Shown here: positions 34,215 through 44,890 of the stretch, in pieces
How positions within the stretch are numbered: position 1 is the stretch's first letter
Layout of the letters: each line of letters opens with the position of its first letter
Assembly: GCF_032452875.1 (NCBI RefSeq)
Contig: NC_083869.1
Location: 79,788,501 to 79,852,500, forward strand
DNA from: Bos javanicus
Taxonomy: Eukaryota > Chordata > Mammalia > Artiodactyla > Bovidae
Reading direction: 5' to 3'
DNA length: 64,000 nucleotides
Translations under genes and position numbers: made by a program
The notes under the pieces: generated by a model
Database searches by the model: none
What the model saw: the letters and a program-made list of their open reading frames with translations, nothing else
What the model was told of the DNA's origin: nothing

Positions 34215-34267
34215 CATACTTATTAGAATAAACTTGGATGCATATAACATTGAGAACAAAAGTAACA
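34215..34267 (+). repeat. 53-bp direct repeat, copy 2
   Basis: Identical to 33317-33369; lies 15 bases after the L1 tail. Confidence 0.95.
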
Positions 34268-35432
34268 ACATTCCAAATACGGGAGTTTCCTCTTGAAGTA
34301 TGTGCCTTGAATATATGCAGGAATGGTATATGGCTTGAACAATCTGAATTGGATCCTTATATTTGGTTATATGTACTTCCCTTATCACCATTTCTCAGCT
34401 TATGAAATTTATGCCAGGACCTACTCTTTGAAACCCCATGGACTGTAGCCTACAGTTAAGTTAGAAATAACTTTTTCACATTATCTAATTCCTAGAATAT
34501 AAGCAAAATCTTATATTTGGTTCATTTTCTACATTTTGTCTAAATCTATTCTTCTCAGCATTTGAAAATATGGAGTGAAGAAGACGAAGTACACATGAAA
34601 ACAGGATGCCAATCTGTCCATTTAATATATGTGTTTGGTGAGGATCACTGTGGGCATTATTTTTGGTTCCTGGGTATTTAAAGTCAAAAACATTTGCATG
34701 AGCTTGATACATGTTTAGTCTAGAACAGAGTCTCATTCCCCCATGCCCTTGAGTGACTTAGTTCTCTGGGTAACTCTCATGGGCAGCCAGCACATATGCT
34801 CTTCTGGTGAATGGTACAGTCAGGTTTTAACTGCCCTGATCTAGCTGTGTAACTTTCGTGTGTGGAGTAAATGAAAAGTGAAAACAGTGTTTAGCTCACT
34901 CCTGGGCTGATGAGTAGCTGCTGTGCACTAATACAGCTGCATTGGCTGTTTACAATCACCCTACAAGGTATCTGATATTTTGAATATCTTCCCTAGTAAG
35001 GATTGGACAGATCTTCCTAAGTTACATACCGAGGACTCACCAGTGCAACATTTCCAGCTCTTCTAGGAGAAGTCCACCTCTCACACCATCTTTGGCACCT
35101 TGAGTTGTCCACAATTCCCAGCCAAGCCTGGGGAGAGATGAGTGCCCTGGGAAGATGACAGAGTTCTTTGTCTTCCACATTTGCCATAATGACCACTGTC
35201 CACTCCGCTTTTACTCCAGCATCTCAGCCATTCCTAGCCTCAGCATGTTCACATGAAGTTGTAATAATTGGAGTAAGTGACTTTTTGATATACCATTAAA
35301 AGAGAAAGGTGAAATAACAGGTGGCTTAGGCATCTTCCTTCTGCACCCTCTGCAGGCATCTGCCTCCTCTCACATTCTGCCTGAACTCTCACACTGTACT
35401 GGAGGGAAAGCATCTGCCAAATCCTGGGGAGT
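34268..35432. other. No recognised feature
   Basis: About 1.2 kb, unique-looking. A short match to a Bov-type phrase ('ctttgaaaccccatggactgtagcctac') at 34427-34453 may be a SINE scrap. Confidence 0.35.
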
Positions 35433-35444
35433 TATGGAAATGAC

Positions 35445-35634
35445 AACAATGTAGGAGACACGGCAGGAGCCACGAGTTCGATCCCTGAATCAGGAAGATC
35501 CCCTGGAGGAGGGCAGGCAACCCTCCCCAGTATTCTTTCCTGAAAAATCCCATGGACAGAAGAGCCTGGCTGGCTATAGTCCATGGGGTCACAAAGAGTT
35601 GGACACGATTTAGCAACTAAACAAAAACAACAAA
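35445..35634 (+). mobile_element. Bov-tA SINE, 5' truncated, with perfect 12-bp TSD
   Basis: Starts inside the tRNA-like part, includes 'gatcaggaagatcccctgg'-type text and ends with 'acaaagagttggacacgatttagcaac' plus an (AAC)n tail. TATGGAAATGAC occurs at 35433-35444 and 35635-35646. Confidence 0.93.
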
Positions 35635-35820
35635 TATGGAAATGACTGCAACTCCAGCTTTGCCCTCAGGAGCTTACAGTCCAGAGGTGGAAATAGTAAG
35701 AAACCACAATAATGAAGTGAGGGATCTTGACCTGGTCCAACCCCTCTTGTGAAGGAATTGAGTCCAGTGTGGAGAGAAGAAAAAGGATGGGTAACTTAGT
35801 CTGCTCAGGCTGCCATAACA

Positions 35821-35961
35821 AGATGTTATAGATCAGGTGGCTTGAACAACAGACATTTATTGTTTCATAATTTTGGAGGCTGAAAGTCCAGAGATGTTAT
35901 AGATCAGGTGGCTTGAACAACAGACATTTATTGTTTCATAGTTTGGGAGGCTGAAAGTCCA
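35821..35961. repeat. 71-bp tandem duplication inside MLT1
   Basis: 35821-35891 and 35892-35961 repeat 'agatgttatagatcagg...' with only two or three differences, so the duplication is much younger than the LTR. Confidence 0.95.
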
Positions 35962-36128
35962 GGATCAAAGTCCAAGTCAATTTGGCTATTGGTGAGAGCT
36001 CTCTTCCTGGTTTGTGGACAGCTCCTTTGTGCGTGTCGTCAGTTGGCATTCATTCAGTCTGTGCACTGTGAGGAGCAAGTTGCCAAGCTGTCTGATGTCT
36101 CTTCTAATAAGAACACTAATCCTATTGA

Positions 36129-38653
36129 CCTTAAAAGGATTCAGTTCAGTTCAGTTCAGTTCAGTCGCTCAGTCAGGTCTGATTCTTTGCAACCCCAAGG
36201 ACTGCATTGTACCAGGCTTCCCTGTGCGTCACCAACTCCCAGAGTTTACTCAAACTCATATCCATTAAGTCGGTGATGCCATCCAACCTTCTCATCCTAT
36301 CATCCCCTTTTCCTCCCACCTTCAATCTTTCCCAGCATCAGGGTCTTTTCACATGAGTCAGTTCTTTGCATCAGGTGGCCAAAGTATTGGAGTTTCACCT
36401 TCAGCATCAGTCCTTCCAATGAATATTCAGGACTGATCTCCTTTAGGATGGACTGGTTGGATTTCCTTGCAGTCCAAGGGACTCTCAAGAGTCTTCTCCA
36501 AACTGCAGTTCAAAAGCATCAATTCTTCAGCCCCCAGCTTTCTTTATAGCTCAACTTTCACATATACATGACTACTGGAAAAACCAAAGCTTTGACTAGA
36601 GGCACCTTGGTTGGCAAAATAATGTCTCTGCTTTTTAATATGTTGTCTCAGTTGGTCATAACTTTTCTTTGAAGGAGGAAGCATCTTTTAATTTCATGGC
36701 TGAAGTCACCATCTGCAATGATTTTGGAGCCCCCAGAAATAAAGTCTCTCACTGTTTCTATTGTTTCCCCATCTATTTCCCATGAAGTGATGGGAACAGA
36801 TGCCATGATCTTAGTTTTCTGAATGTTGAGTTTTAAGTCAACTGTTTCACTCTCCTCTTTCACTTTCATCAGGAGGCTCTAGTTCTTCTTCACTTTCTGC
36901 CATAAGGGTGGTGTCATCTGCATATCTGAGGTTATTGGTATTTCTCCCGACAATCTTGATTCCAGCTTGTGCTTCATTCACCCAAGCATTTCACATGATG
37001 TACTCTGCATATAAGTTAAATAAGGAAGGTGACAATATACAGCCTTGAAGTACTCTTTTCCTGATTTGGAACCAGTCTGTTGTTCCATGTCCAGTTCTAA
37101 CTGTTGCTTCTTGACCTGCATACAGATTTTTTCGGAGGCAGGTCAGGTGGTTTAGTATTCCCATCTCTTTCAGTATTTTCCATAGTTTGTTGTGATCCAC
37201 ACAGTCAAAGGCTTTGGCATAGTCAATAAAGCAGAAGTAGATGTTTTTCTGGAACTCTCTTGCTTTTTTGATGATCCAACGGATGTTGGTAATTTGATCT
37301 CTGGTTCCTCTGCCTTTTCTAAAATCAGCTTGAACATCTAGAAGTTCATGGTTCAGGTACTGTTGAAGCCTGGCTAGGAGAATTTTGAGCATTACTTTGC
37401 TCGTATGTGAGATGAGTGCAATAGTAAGTTAGTTTGAACAATTTTGGCTTTGCCTTTCTTTAGGATTGGAACAAAAACTGACCTTTTCCAGTCCTGTGGC
37501 CACTGCTGAGTTTCCCAAATTTGCTGGCATATTGAGCACAGCACTTTCACAGCATCATCTTTCAGGATTTGAAATAGCTCAGCTGGAATTCCATCCCCTC
37601 CTCTAGCTTTGTTCATAGTGATGCTTCCTAAGGCCCACTTGACTTCATATTCCCAGATGTCTGGTTTTAGGTGAGTGATCACACCATTGTGATTATCTGG
37701 ATCGTGAAGATCTTTTTTATACAGTTCTTCTGTGTATTCTTGCCACCTCTTCTTAATATTTTCTGCTTCTGTGAGGTCCATACCATTTCTGTCCTTAAGT
37801 GTACCCATCTTTGCATGAAATGTTCCCTTGGTATCTCTAATTTCCTTGAAGAGATCTCTAGTCTTTCCCATTCTATTGTTTTCCTCTATTTATTTACATT
37901 GATCACTGAGGAAGGTTTTCTTATCTCTCCTTGCTATTCTTTGGAATTCTGCATTCAGATGGGTATATCTTTCCTTTTCTCTTTTGCCTTTCACTTCTCT
38001 TCTTTTCTCAGCTGTTTGTAAGGCCTCCTCAGACAACCATTTCGCCTTTTTGCATTTTTCTTTCTTGGTGATGGTCTTGATCACTGTCTCCTGTACAATG
38101 TCACGAACCTCTGTCCATAATTCTCAGGCACTCTGTCTATCAGATCTAATGCCTTGAATCTATTTCTCACTTCCACTGTATAATCATAAGGGATTTGATT
38201 TAGGTCATACCTGAACAGTTTAGTGGTTTTCCCTATTTTCTTCAATTTAAGTCTGAATTTGCCAGTAAGGAGTTCATGATCTGAGCCACAGTCAGCTCCC
38301 GGTCTTGTTTTTGCTGACTGTATAGAGCTTCTCCATCTTTGGCTGCAAAGAATATAATCAATCTGATTTTGGTATTGATCATATGGTGATGTCCATGTGT
38401 AGAATCTTCTCTTGTGTTGTTGGAAGGGAGTGTTTGCTGTTGCCAGAGCGTTCTCTTGGCCTAACTCTATTAGCCTTTGCCCTGCTTCATTCTGTACTCC
38501 AAGGCCAAATTTGCCTGTTGCTCTAGGTGTTTCTTGACTTCCTACTTTTGTATTCCAGTCCCCTGTAATGAAAAGGACAAGTTTTTTGGGTGTTATTTCT
38601 AGAAGGTCTTATAGGTCTTCATAGAGCCATTCAACTTCAACTTCTTCTTCTGA
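36129..38653 (-). mobile_element. BovB, 2.5 kb, inserted in MLT1
   Basis: The tail of repeated TTCAG units begins at 36139; homology passes through the C-terminal region, RT, linker and the end of the endonuclease before truncation near 38650. CCTATTGA at 36121-36128 and 38654-38661 is a likely 8-bp TSD. The MLT1 text continues on both sides, confirming the insertion. Confidence 0.93.
36991..37871 (-). pseudogene. BovB reverse transcriptase, frameshifted
   Basis: Two minus-strand blocks: 37392-37871 (MGKTRDLFKEIRDT..., with GGDGIPAELFQILKDD) and 36991-37392 (QADFRKGRGTRDQITNIRW, then FIDYAKAFDCVDH and LQGCILSPSLFNLYAEY). They meet at a disturbed segment near 37390-37440. The codons for YADD lie further left (about 36915-36926), outside the open block, so the domain is out of frame. 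Confidence 0.85.
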
Positions 38654-38788
38654 CCTATTGATCATATGACTAATCCTTATGATCTGATTTAATTGTAATA
38701 ACTTGCTCACTTAAATACAGTCACAATTGGGGGTAGGACTTCAACATATGGATTTTGGGGAGATACATTTGGTTCCTAACAGTGGTTT

Positions 38789-39827
38789 GAGATGAAACAC
38801 TTGGAAAAGGGGCAATGGACTTTCCAAATTTTAATCTCATTCTCTGGAAGATTTACTTGAAAACCAGTTCTTTATTCCCTTCAGAAATTCTTGTTGGTAT
38901 AACTCCCCACCTCCTAGTTTAGATCTTTAGCCTCAGAAGCTACCTGATTTGAGGAGGATAGATGATGTTAGAAGTCCGAGAAACACCTGAATGGGTGTTG
39001 AAGTGGCAACATTTTGATGGTCCTTCAGACTGTGGTTTTGAATAACCACATTTTCAGAGCTAAAGCCAGGACACACCTCCAGACTGAGATAAAAATGTTT
39101 AGAATTGGAATTTCTCTGGACTCTATTGAATAGAATATGGCTGCTCTAGGGTGGGTGCAGAAGACAGTAGGGGAAATAGTGGACTGTGTTAAGGTGGAGA
39201 AGTAGGGCTTTGGGGTGGGGGAGAGGAACCTAGCTGAGGAGCAAGATCTACTTTTATCCATGTCTATAAAAGAGTGGGAGGTTCACAGGTGTTTACTTAG
39301 GCCCTTTGTGTTCAAAGTCTACATCTCAAAGATCTCCTTTTGGTACTGCCCTGGGTACTCAAGGTTTCCCCAGCTAGGTTTCCCACATCTCTCTCTGTGC
39401 ATGTGAACAGATACTGTGGGAGATTCTCATTCTCCCCATCCCTCTGCCAGTAGGTCACTTAGAGGCAGGGCCTGGAAACTGGAGAAGCAGGTGCGTCAAG
39501 ACGGAGCATCAGACTGAACTTTGACTTCTGGCATGTGTATAACAGTTCATAGGGGGAGATTGCTAAGGTTTCTAAAACTCCAGAAAATTCTTGGCCCTTT
39601 TCTGGGTCTGCCATGTAGCACAACTTCAGAGGGTACGATTCATACCAAAGTCTACATGAGTGGTGCTCCAGAGTTGGGCAGGGCAGAGCCTGCAAGGCTA
39701 TTAAAAGTGACCCTGCCTCTCTCTAGTGACCCCAGTCCTGAAGGAATTGGTTACTGCATGTCTTCTCTAGCAATAGCAGGAATAGGAACAGAGACAATAA
39801 TGACAAAAAAGGAAAATGGAAATAATA
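38789..39827. other. No recognised feature
   Basis: About 1 kb of unique-looking DNA. The 144-codon ORF at 39521 enters the SINE at 39828 and shows no family features. Confidence 0.35.
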
Positions 39828-40025
39828 GTCACTGGTCATGTCTGACTCTTTGCGACCCCAAGGACTGTAGCCCGCCAGGCTCCTCTGTCCATGTGATTCT
39901 CCAGGCAAGAATACTGGAATGGGTTGCCATTTCCTTCTCCAGGGGATCTTCTTGACCCAGGGATCGAACCCAAGTCTCCTGCATTGCAGGTGGATTCCTT
40001 GCTGCTTGATCCACCACGGAAGCCC
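39828..40025 (-). mobile_element. Bov-tA SINE
   Basis: Reverse copy from 'tagtcactggtcatgtctgactctttgcgacccc' to the tRNA-like head '...ccaccacggaagccc'. Confidence 0.93.
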
Positions 40026-40445
40026 AGTAATCACAAGGCCAAAATCTATTCAAGTGCTTGTGCAAAAACTTGATTTTCCATACCATCTTATTGCTCAGCT
40101 ACATGCTTTGCTATTGGAAGTGACCTGTACTTTTATGGCTCTCCACTCATCAGACTTCTTCTAGCTTTGCAAAGGGCAATTTGCCTAAGAAATGTAATTA
40201 TTTATTCCAGACAAATGCTGCTTTTACTCCCTTGAATATCTCAATTTCCTCTTGGAAAAATAGGTTAATAATTCTTCTATTTACAAGACTGACTTGATCT
40301 TGGTGGACCAAACATATGCAAAATTATTTAAATTAGCACTGGAAAGTACAAGGTGTCCCTGAAGCTTTCAAAGTAGCAAAAAGATTTTTTTTTCCTAATT
40401 ATTTTAAATCTAGTGATGCATGCTAATAGCTAAGAATCTGTAAAC
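40026..40445. other. No recognised feature
   Basis: Unique-looking, A/T-rich; nothing identified. Confidence 0.35.
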
Positions 40446-40447
40446 CA

Positions 40448-40612
40448 GTGCTCTCAATATGTGGTGTCTGAAACAGCATCACCTGGGAATTTGTTAAAAA
40501 TGCAAATAATCAGGTTCCAGTCCAGACCTACTGAATCAAATTCTGAGGGGTGGGGCCTGGCAAGGCCTCCAGGTAATTCTGATGTGTGCTTCTGTTTGAG
40601 AAGCAGTGTTCT
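40448..40612 (+). mobile_element. MER5A-like hAT-Charlie DNA transposon
   Basis: 'ccagtgctctcaatatgtgg', 'cagcatcacctgggaatttgtt', 'ccagacctactgaatcaaattctgagggg', 'gcctccaggtaattctgatg', 'tttgagaagcagtg': the order and inverted ends of MER5A. Confidence 0.85.
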
Positions 40613-40624
40613 AGGTTTAGGAAA

Positions 40625-41255
40625 GTGATTCTCAGTCTTGCTTGAATTGATATCTAATAATCTCTTGTTGTTGTTATTTAGTCACTAAGTCCTGACTCTT
40701 CTTTCCCCCATGAACTGCAGCATGCCAGGCTTCCCTGTCCTTCATTATCTCCCAGAGTTTGCTCAGATTCATACCCATTGAGTCAGTGACGCCATCCAAC
40801 CATCTCATCCTTTGTCACCCCCTTCTCCTCCTGCCCTCAATCTTTCCAGTATCAGGGTCTTTTCCAATGAGTCAGCTCTTTACATCAGGTAGCCAAAGGA
40901 TTGGAGCTTCAGCTTCAGCATCAATCCTTCCAATAAATATTCAGGGTTGAATTCCTGTAGAATTGACTGGTTTGATCTCCTTGCTGTCCAAGGGACTCTT
41001 TTCCAATGAGTATTCTCCTGCCCTGCAGTTCAAAAGCATCAATTTGCCTTTGTTGGCAAAGAGATGTCTCTGTTTTTTAATATGCTGTCTAGGTTTGTCA
41101 CAGCTTTTCTTCCAAGGAGCAAGAATCTCTAGACAGCTCTTTAAAAATCTGCCCATGGCCTAGAGAAATCAGAATCTCTGGAGGGAGAAGGCAGGCATAA
41201 ATACCCGAGGAGATTACAATGTGCATCCAAGGTTAAGAACCACTTATTGCTTTAG
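40625..41255 (+). mobile_element. Second MER5-like element, split by a BovB
   Basis: Left part 'gtgattctcagtcttgcttgaattgatatctaataatctct' (40625-40665), right part 41124-41255 ('gctctttaaaaatctgccc', 'aatcagaatctctggaggg', 'aatgtgcatccaaggttaagaaccac'). They join into one MER5-type sequence when the BovB at 40666-41123 is removed. Confidence 0.75.
40666..41123 (-). mobile_element. BovB 3' fragment with 7-bp TSD
   Basis: Starts with TTG repeats and 'tatttagtcactaagtcctgactctt', then C-terminal RT sequence to 'ttcttccaaggagc'. AATCTCT is duplicated at 40659-40665 and 41124-41130. An internal rearrangement near 40990-41050 deletes part of the usual text. Confidence 0.88.
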
Positions 41256-41383
41256 GAGCAATACATCTCAAATTTTAGCATGTATAAAAATAAACCAGGA
41301 ATACTTGTTCAATATTTAGATTGTCCCCAGAAATTGTGATTGAGTAGATCAGTGGTTCAGTTCAGTTTAGTTCAATCGCTCAG

Positions 41384-42886
41384 TTCAGTTCAGTTCAGTC
41401 GCTCAGTAGTGTCCGACTCTTTGCAACCCCATGAATTGCAGCACGCCAGGCCTCCTTGTCCATCACCAACTCCCAGAGTTCACTCAAACTCATGTCCATT
41501 GAGTCGGTGATGCCATCCAGCCATTTCATCCTCTGTTGTCCCCTTCTTATCCTGCCCCCAATCCCTCCGAGCATCAGGGTCTTTTCCAATGAGTCAACTC
41601 TTCACATGAGGTGGCCAAAGTATTGGATTTTCAGCTTCAGCATCATTCCTTCCAAAGAACACCCAGGACTGATCTCCTTTGGAATGGACTGGTTGGATCT
41701 TCTTGCAGTCCAAGGGACTCTCAAGAGTCTTCTCCAACATCACAGTTCAAAAGCATCAATTCTTAAGTGCTCAGCTTTCTTGACAGTCCAACTCTCACAT
41801 CGTACATGACTACTGGAAAAACCATAGCCTTGACTAGACAGACCTTTGTTGGCAAAGTAATGTCTCTGCTTTTGAATATGCTCTCTAGGTTGGTCATAAC
41901 TTTCCTTCCAACAAGTAAGTGTCTTTTAATTTTATGGCTGCAGTCACCATCTGCAGTGATTTTGGAGCCCAGAAAAATAAAGTCTGATGCTGTTTCCACT
42001 GTTTCCCCATCTATTTGCCATGAAGTGATGGGAACAGATGCCATGATCTTACTTTTCTGAATGTTGACCTTTAAGCCAACTTTTTCACTCTCCTCTTTCA
42101 CTTTCATCAAGAGGCTTTTTAGTTCCTCTTCACTTTTTGCCACAAGGGTGGTGTCACCTGCATATCTGAGGTTATTGATATTTCTCCCTGCAATCTTGAT
42201 TCCAGCTTGTGCTTCTTCCAGCCCAGCATTTCTCATGATGTACTCTGCATATAAGTTAAATAAGCAGGGTGACAATATACAGCCTTGACGTACTCCTTTT
42301 CCTGTTTGGAACCAGTCTGTTGTTCCATGTCCAGTTCTAACTGTTGCTTCCTGACCTGCATATAGGTTTCTCAAGAGGCAGGTCAGGAGGTCTGTTATTC
42401 CCATCTCTTTCAGAATTTTCCACAGTTTATTGTGATCCACACAGTCAAAGGCTTTGGCATAGTCAATAAAGCAGAAATAGATGTTTTTCTGGAACTCTCT
42501 TGCTTTTTCCATGATCCAGAGGATGTTGACAATGTGATCTCTGGTTCCTCTGCCTTTTCTAAATCCAGCTTGAAGCTTGAACATCTGGAAGTTCATGGTT
42601 CACATAGTGCTGAAGCCTGGCTTGGAGAATTTTGAGCATTACTTTACTAGCGTGTGAGATGAGTGCAATTGTGTGGTAGTTTGAGCATTCTTTGGCATTG
42701 CTTTTCTTTGGGATTGGAATGAAAACTGACCTTTTCCAGTCCCGTGGCCACTGCTGAGTTTTCCAAATTTGCTGGCATATTGAGTGCAGCACTTTCACAG
42801 CATCATCTTTCAGGATTTGAAATAGCTTAACTGGAATTCCATCACCTCCACTAGCTTTGTTCATAGTGATCCTTTCTAAGGCCCAG
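41384..42886 (-). mobile_element. BovB copy A, nested in BovB copy B
   Basis: Has its own tail (41384-41406, 'ttcagttcagttcagtcgctcag') and homology through C-terminal and RT regions up to 'cactagctttgttcatagtgatcctttctaaggccc' at 42886, where B resumes. A short CAG-type overlap is the only duplication visible. Confidence 0.85.
41763..42596 (-). pseudogene. BovB reverse transcriptase with YAGD catalytic box
   Basis: A 277-residue minus-strand frame: QAGFRKGRGTRDHIVNILW, FIDYAKAFDCVDHNKLW, VRQGCILSPCLFNLYAEY, then LRYAGDTTLVAKS. The second position of the catalytic DD pair is retained, but the first aspartate has become glycine, which should abolish polymerisation. The frame fails at about 41763. 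The upstream part continues at 42559-42924 in another frame. Confidence 0.88.
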
Positions 42887-43675
42887 TCATATCCAACTCT
42901 TTGAGACCCCATGGACTGCAGCACACTAGGCCTCCCTGTCCATCACCAACTCCCAGAGTTTACTCAAACTCATGTCCATTTAGTTGTTGATGCCATCAAA
43001 CCATTTCTTCTTCTGTCAGCCCCTTCTCCTCCCACCTTCAATCTTTCCCAGCATCAGAGTCTCTTCAAATGAGTCAGTTCTTCACATCAGGTGGCCAAAG
43101 TATTGGAGTTTCAGCTTCAGCATCAGTCCTTCCAAAGAACATCTAGGACTGATTTCCTTTAGGATGGATGGGTTGGATCTGCTTGCAGTCCAGGGGACTG
43201 TCAAGAGTCTTCTCCAACACCAGAGTTCAAAAGCATCAATTCTTTGGCACTCAGCTTTCTTTATAGTCCAACTCTCACATCCATACATGACTACTGGAAA
43301 AACCATAGTTTTGACTAGATGGACCTTTGTTGGTAAAGTAATGTCTCTTCTTTTTAATATGCTGTTTCAGTTGGTCATAACTTTTCCTCCAAGGAGCAAG
43401 CAACTTTTAATTTCATGGCTGCAGTCACCATCTGCAGTGATTTTGGAGCCAAAAAAAAAAGTCTGTCAATGGTAAAGCCCAGGAATTTATATTTTTAGCC
43501 AGTATCCCAGGTTGTTATTGTAGAAGGTCCATGGACCACTCCTAAAGGAACACTGCTTTAAAGCCAGGACTACCTAAAGAATCTTGAGAAACAGCCATAC
43601 TTACCAGTGGGAATTAAGAAACCATAGCTCCGAAGACTTAAACTTGCAGGGTCAATTGGCTGGTGATTGGATGGT

Positions 43676-43798
43676 AAATTGACCTTGGGTGGTGATCATT
43701 TAGTAATATATACAGATGTTGAATTATATTGTTGCACACCAGAAACTTATACCATGTTATATAGCAATTTTTACCCCAATAAAAAAATTGTTTTTCAA
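43676..43798 (+). mobile_element. Old L1 3' end
   Basis: 'tggtgatcatttagtaatat', 'ttgcacaccagaaacttata', 'atagcaatttttaccccaataaaaa' is the typical 3' terminus of an L1MA/B-age element. Confidence 0.7.
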
Positions 43799-43892
43799 AG
43801 TTGGTGGCTGAAAAAATTCCAATGGATTATTGCATGGAGAGGGTGGGAAATGGAATTGCAGAAATGTGGTGAAGCAGTTTAATTATGTTGAA

Positions 43893-44287
43893 CCATAAAG
43901 AAAGCTGAGTGCTGAAGAATTGATGCTTTTGAACTGTGGTGTCAGAGAAGACTCTTGAGAGTCCCTTGGACTTCAAGGAGATCCAACCAGTCCATCCTAA
44001 AGGAAATCAGTTCTGAATATTCATTGGAAGGACTGATGCTGAAGCTGAATCTCCAGTGTTTTGGCCACCTGATGCTAAGAACTGACTCACTGGAAAAGAT
44101 CCTGATGCTGGGCAAGATTGAAGGCAGAAGCAGAAAGAGACAACAGAGGATGAGATGGTTGATAGCATCACTGACTTGGTGGACATGAGTTTGAGCAAGC
44201 TCCATGAGTTGGTGATGGACAGGGAAGCCTGGCATGCAGCAGTCCATGGGGTTGAAAAGAGTCAGACATGACTGAGCAACTGAAATG
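43893..44287 (+). mobile_element. BovB 3' fragment
   Basis: From 'accataaagaaagctgagtgctgaag' to 'gactgagcaactgaaatgacc'. Only the C-terminal coding part and a degraded tail are present. Confidence 0.92.
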
Positions 44288-44404
44288 ACCCCTGTCATCA
44301 TTGATTTCCTTGACCTTGGGAGCTAATGAACTCTCTTAACAAATGAAATCAGGAAACTGACCAAAACAACCCCTTAAATTTCATCATCTTATGGTGGAGG
44401 CTAG

Positions 44405-44627
44405 GGCTTTCCTGGTGGCGCAGTGACAAAGAATCCATCTGCTAATGCAAGAGATGTGGCTTTGATCCTTGGGTCAGGAAGATCCCCTGGAGGAGGAAAT
44501 GGAGCCCACTCCAGTATTCTTGCCTGGAGAATTCCATGGACAGAGGAGCCTGGTGGGCTACGGTCCATGGGGGTTGCAAAGAGTCGGGTAAGACTGGGCA
44601 ACTGAGTAAGCACACACACACAACTGA
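44405..44627 (+). mobile_element. Bov-tA SINE with 10-bp TSD
   Basis: Head 'ggctttcctggtggcgcagtgac', 3' end 'ttgcaaagagtcgggtaagactgg' and an (AC)n tail. TGGAGGCTAG flanks it at 44395-44404 and 44628-44637. Confidence 0.95.
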
Positions 44628-44667
44628 TGGAGGCTAGCACATCCAAACAAAGGAAATTCCCACACTA

Positions 44668-44890
44668 TGAAGCAACAGACTTTGGAGTCCAGCAGACCTG
44701 GACTTGAATCTGAATGTCACCACTAGCTAGCTACATGATCTTGGGCCAGTTGCTCATCTCTCTGACTCTGCGCTCTGGTCTGTCAAATGAAGATATGGAT
44801 ACCTCCCTCACAGGGCCATTGTGAAGATTAACATGAAAGGCACTTGGCAACCACTTCTAGCCTCACACAAAGGGTAGCTATTGTTACTTT
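44668..44890 (+). mobile_element. MIR SINE
   Basis: 'agactttggagtccagcagacctggacttgaatct', 'agctacatgatcttgggccagttgctcatctctctgactc', 'ctccctcacagggccattgtgaagatt': clear MIR order, well preserved. Confidence 0.85.

Larger units (their letters stand above)
35792..38788 (-). mobile_element. MLT1 (MaLR) LTR split by a BovB
   Basis: 35792-36128 is the reverse complement of the MLT1 3' part ('taacttagtctgctcaggctgccataacaa', 'ttggaggctgaaagtcca'). 38654-38788 is the remaining 5' part ('aatacagtcacaattgggggtaggacttcaacatatgg', ending near 'cctaacag'). The two halves join across the BovB at 36129-38653. A 71-base tandem duplication expands the right-hand end (35821-35961). Confidence 0.85.
41356..43465 (-). 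mobile_element. BovB copy B, interrupted in its own 3' tail by copy A
   Basis: B begins with the tail at 41356-41383 ('ttcagttcagtttagttcaatcgctcag') and resumes at 42887 ('cagtcatatccaactctttgagacccc'), continuing through the C-terminal region to 43465. The break falls inside the BovB terminal word GCTCAGTC, so another BovB landed there. Confidence 0.82.
41265..43560 (-). mobile_element. Third MER5-like element, split by two nested BovBs
   Basis: Left part 41265-41355 ('atctcaaattttagcatgtat', 'tgattgagtagatcagtgg'), right part 43466-43560 ('caatggtaaagcccaggaatttatattt', 'atggaccactcctaaaggaacactg'). They rejoin across the BovB block, flanked by tcaRtgg at 41349-41355 and 43466-43472. Strand inferred from similarity to the reverse of MER5A. 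Confidence 0.65.

Noticed and set aside
35792..36128. Reading the duplicated MLT1 segment as two separate LTRs
   Set aside because: Only one 71-base stretch is repeated; the flanking MLT1 text is present once.
39521..39955. 144-codon ORF
   Set aside because: Its last third is Bov-tA sequence and the first part has no recognisable features.
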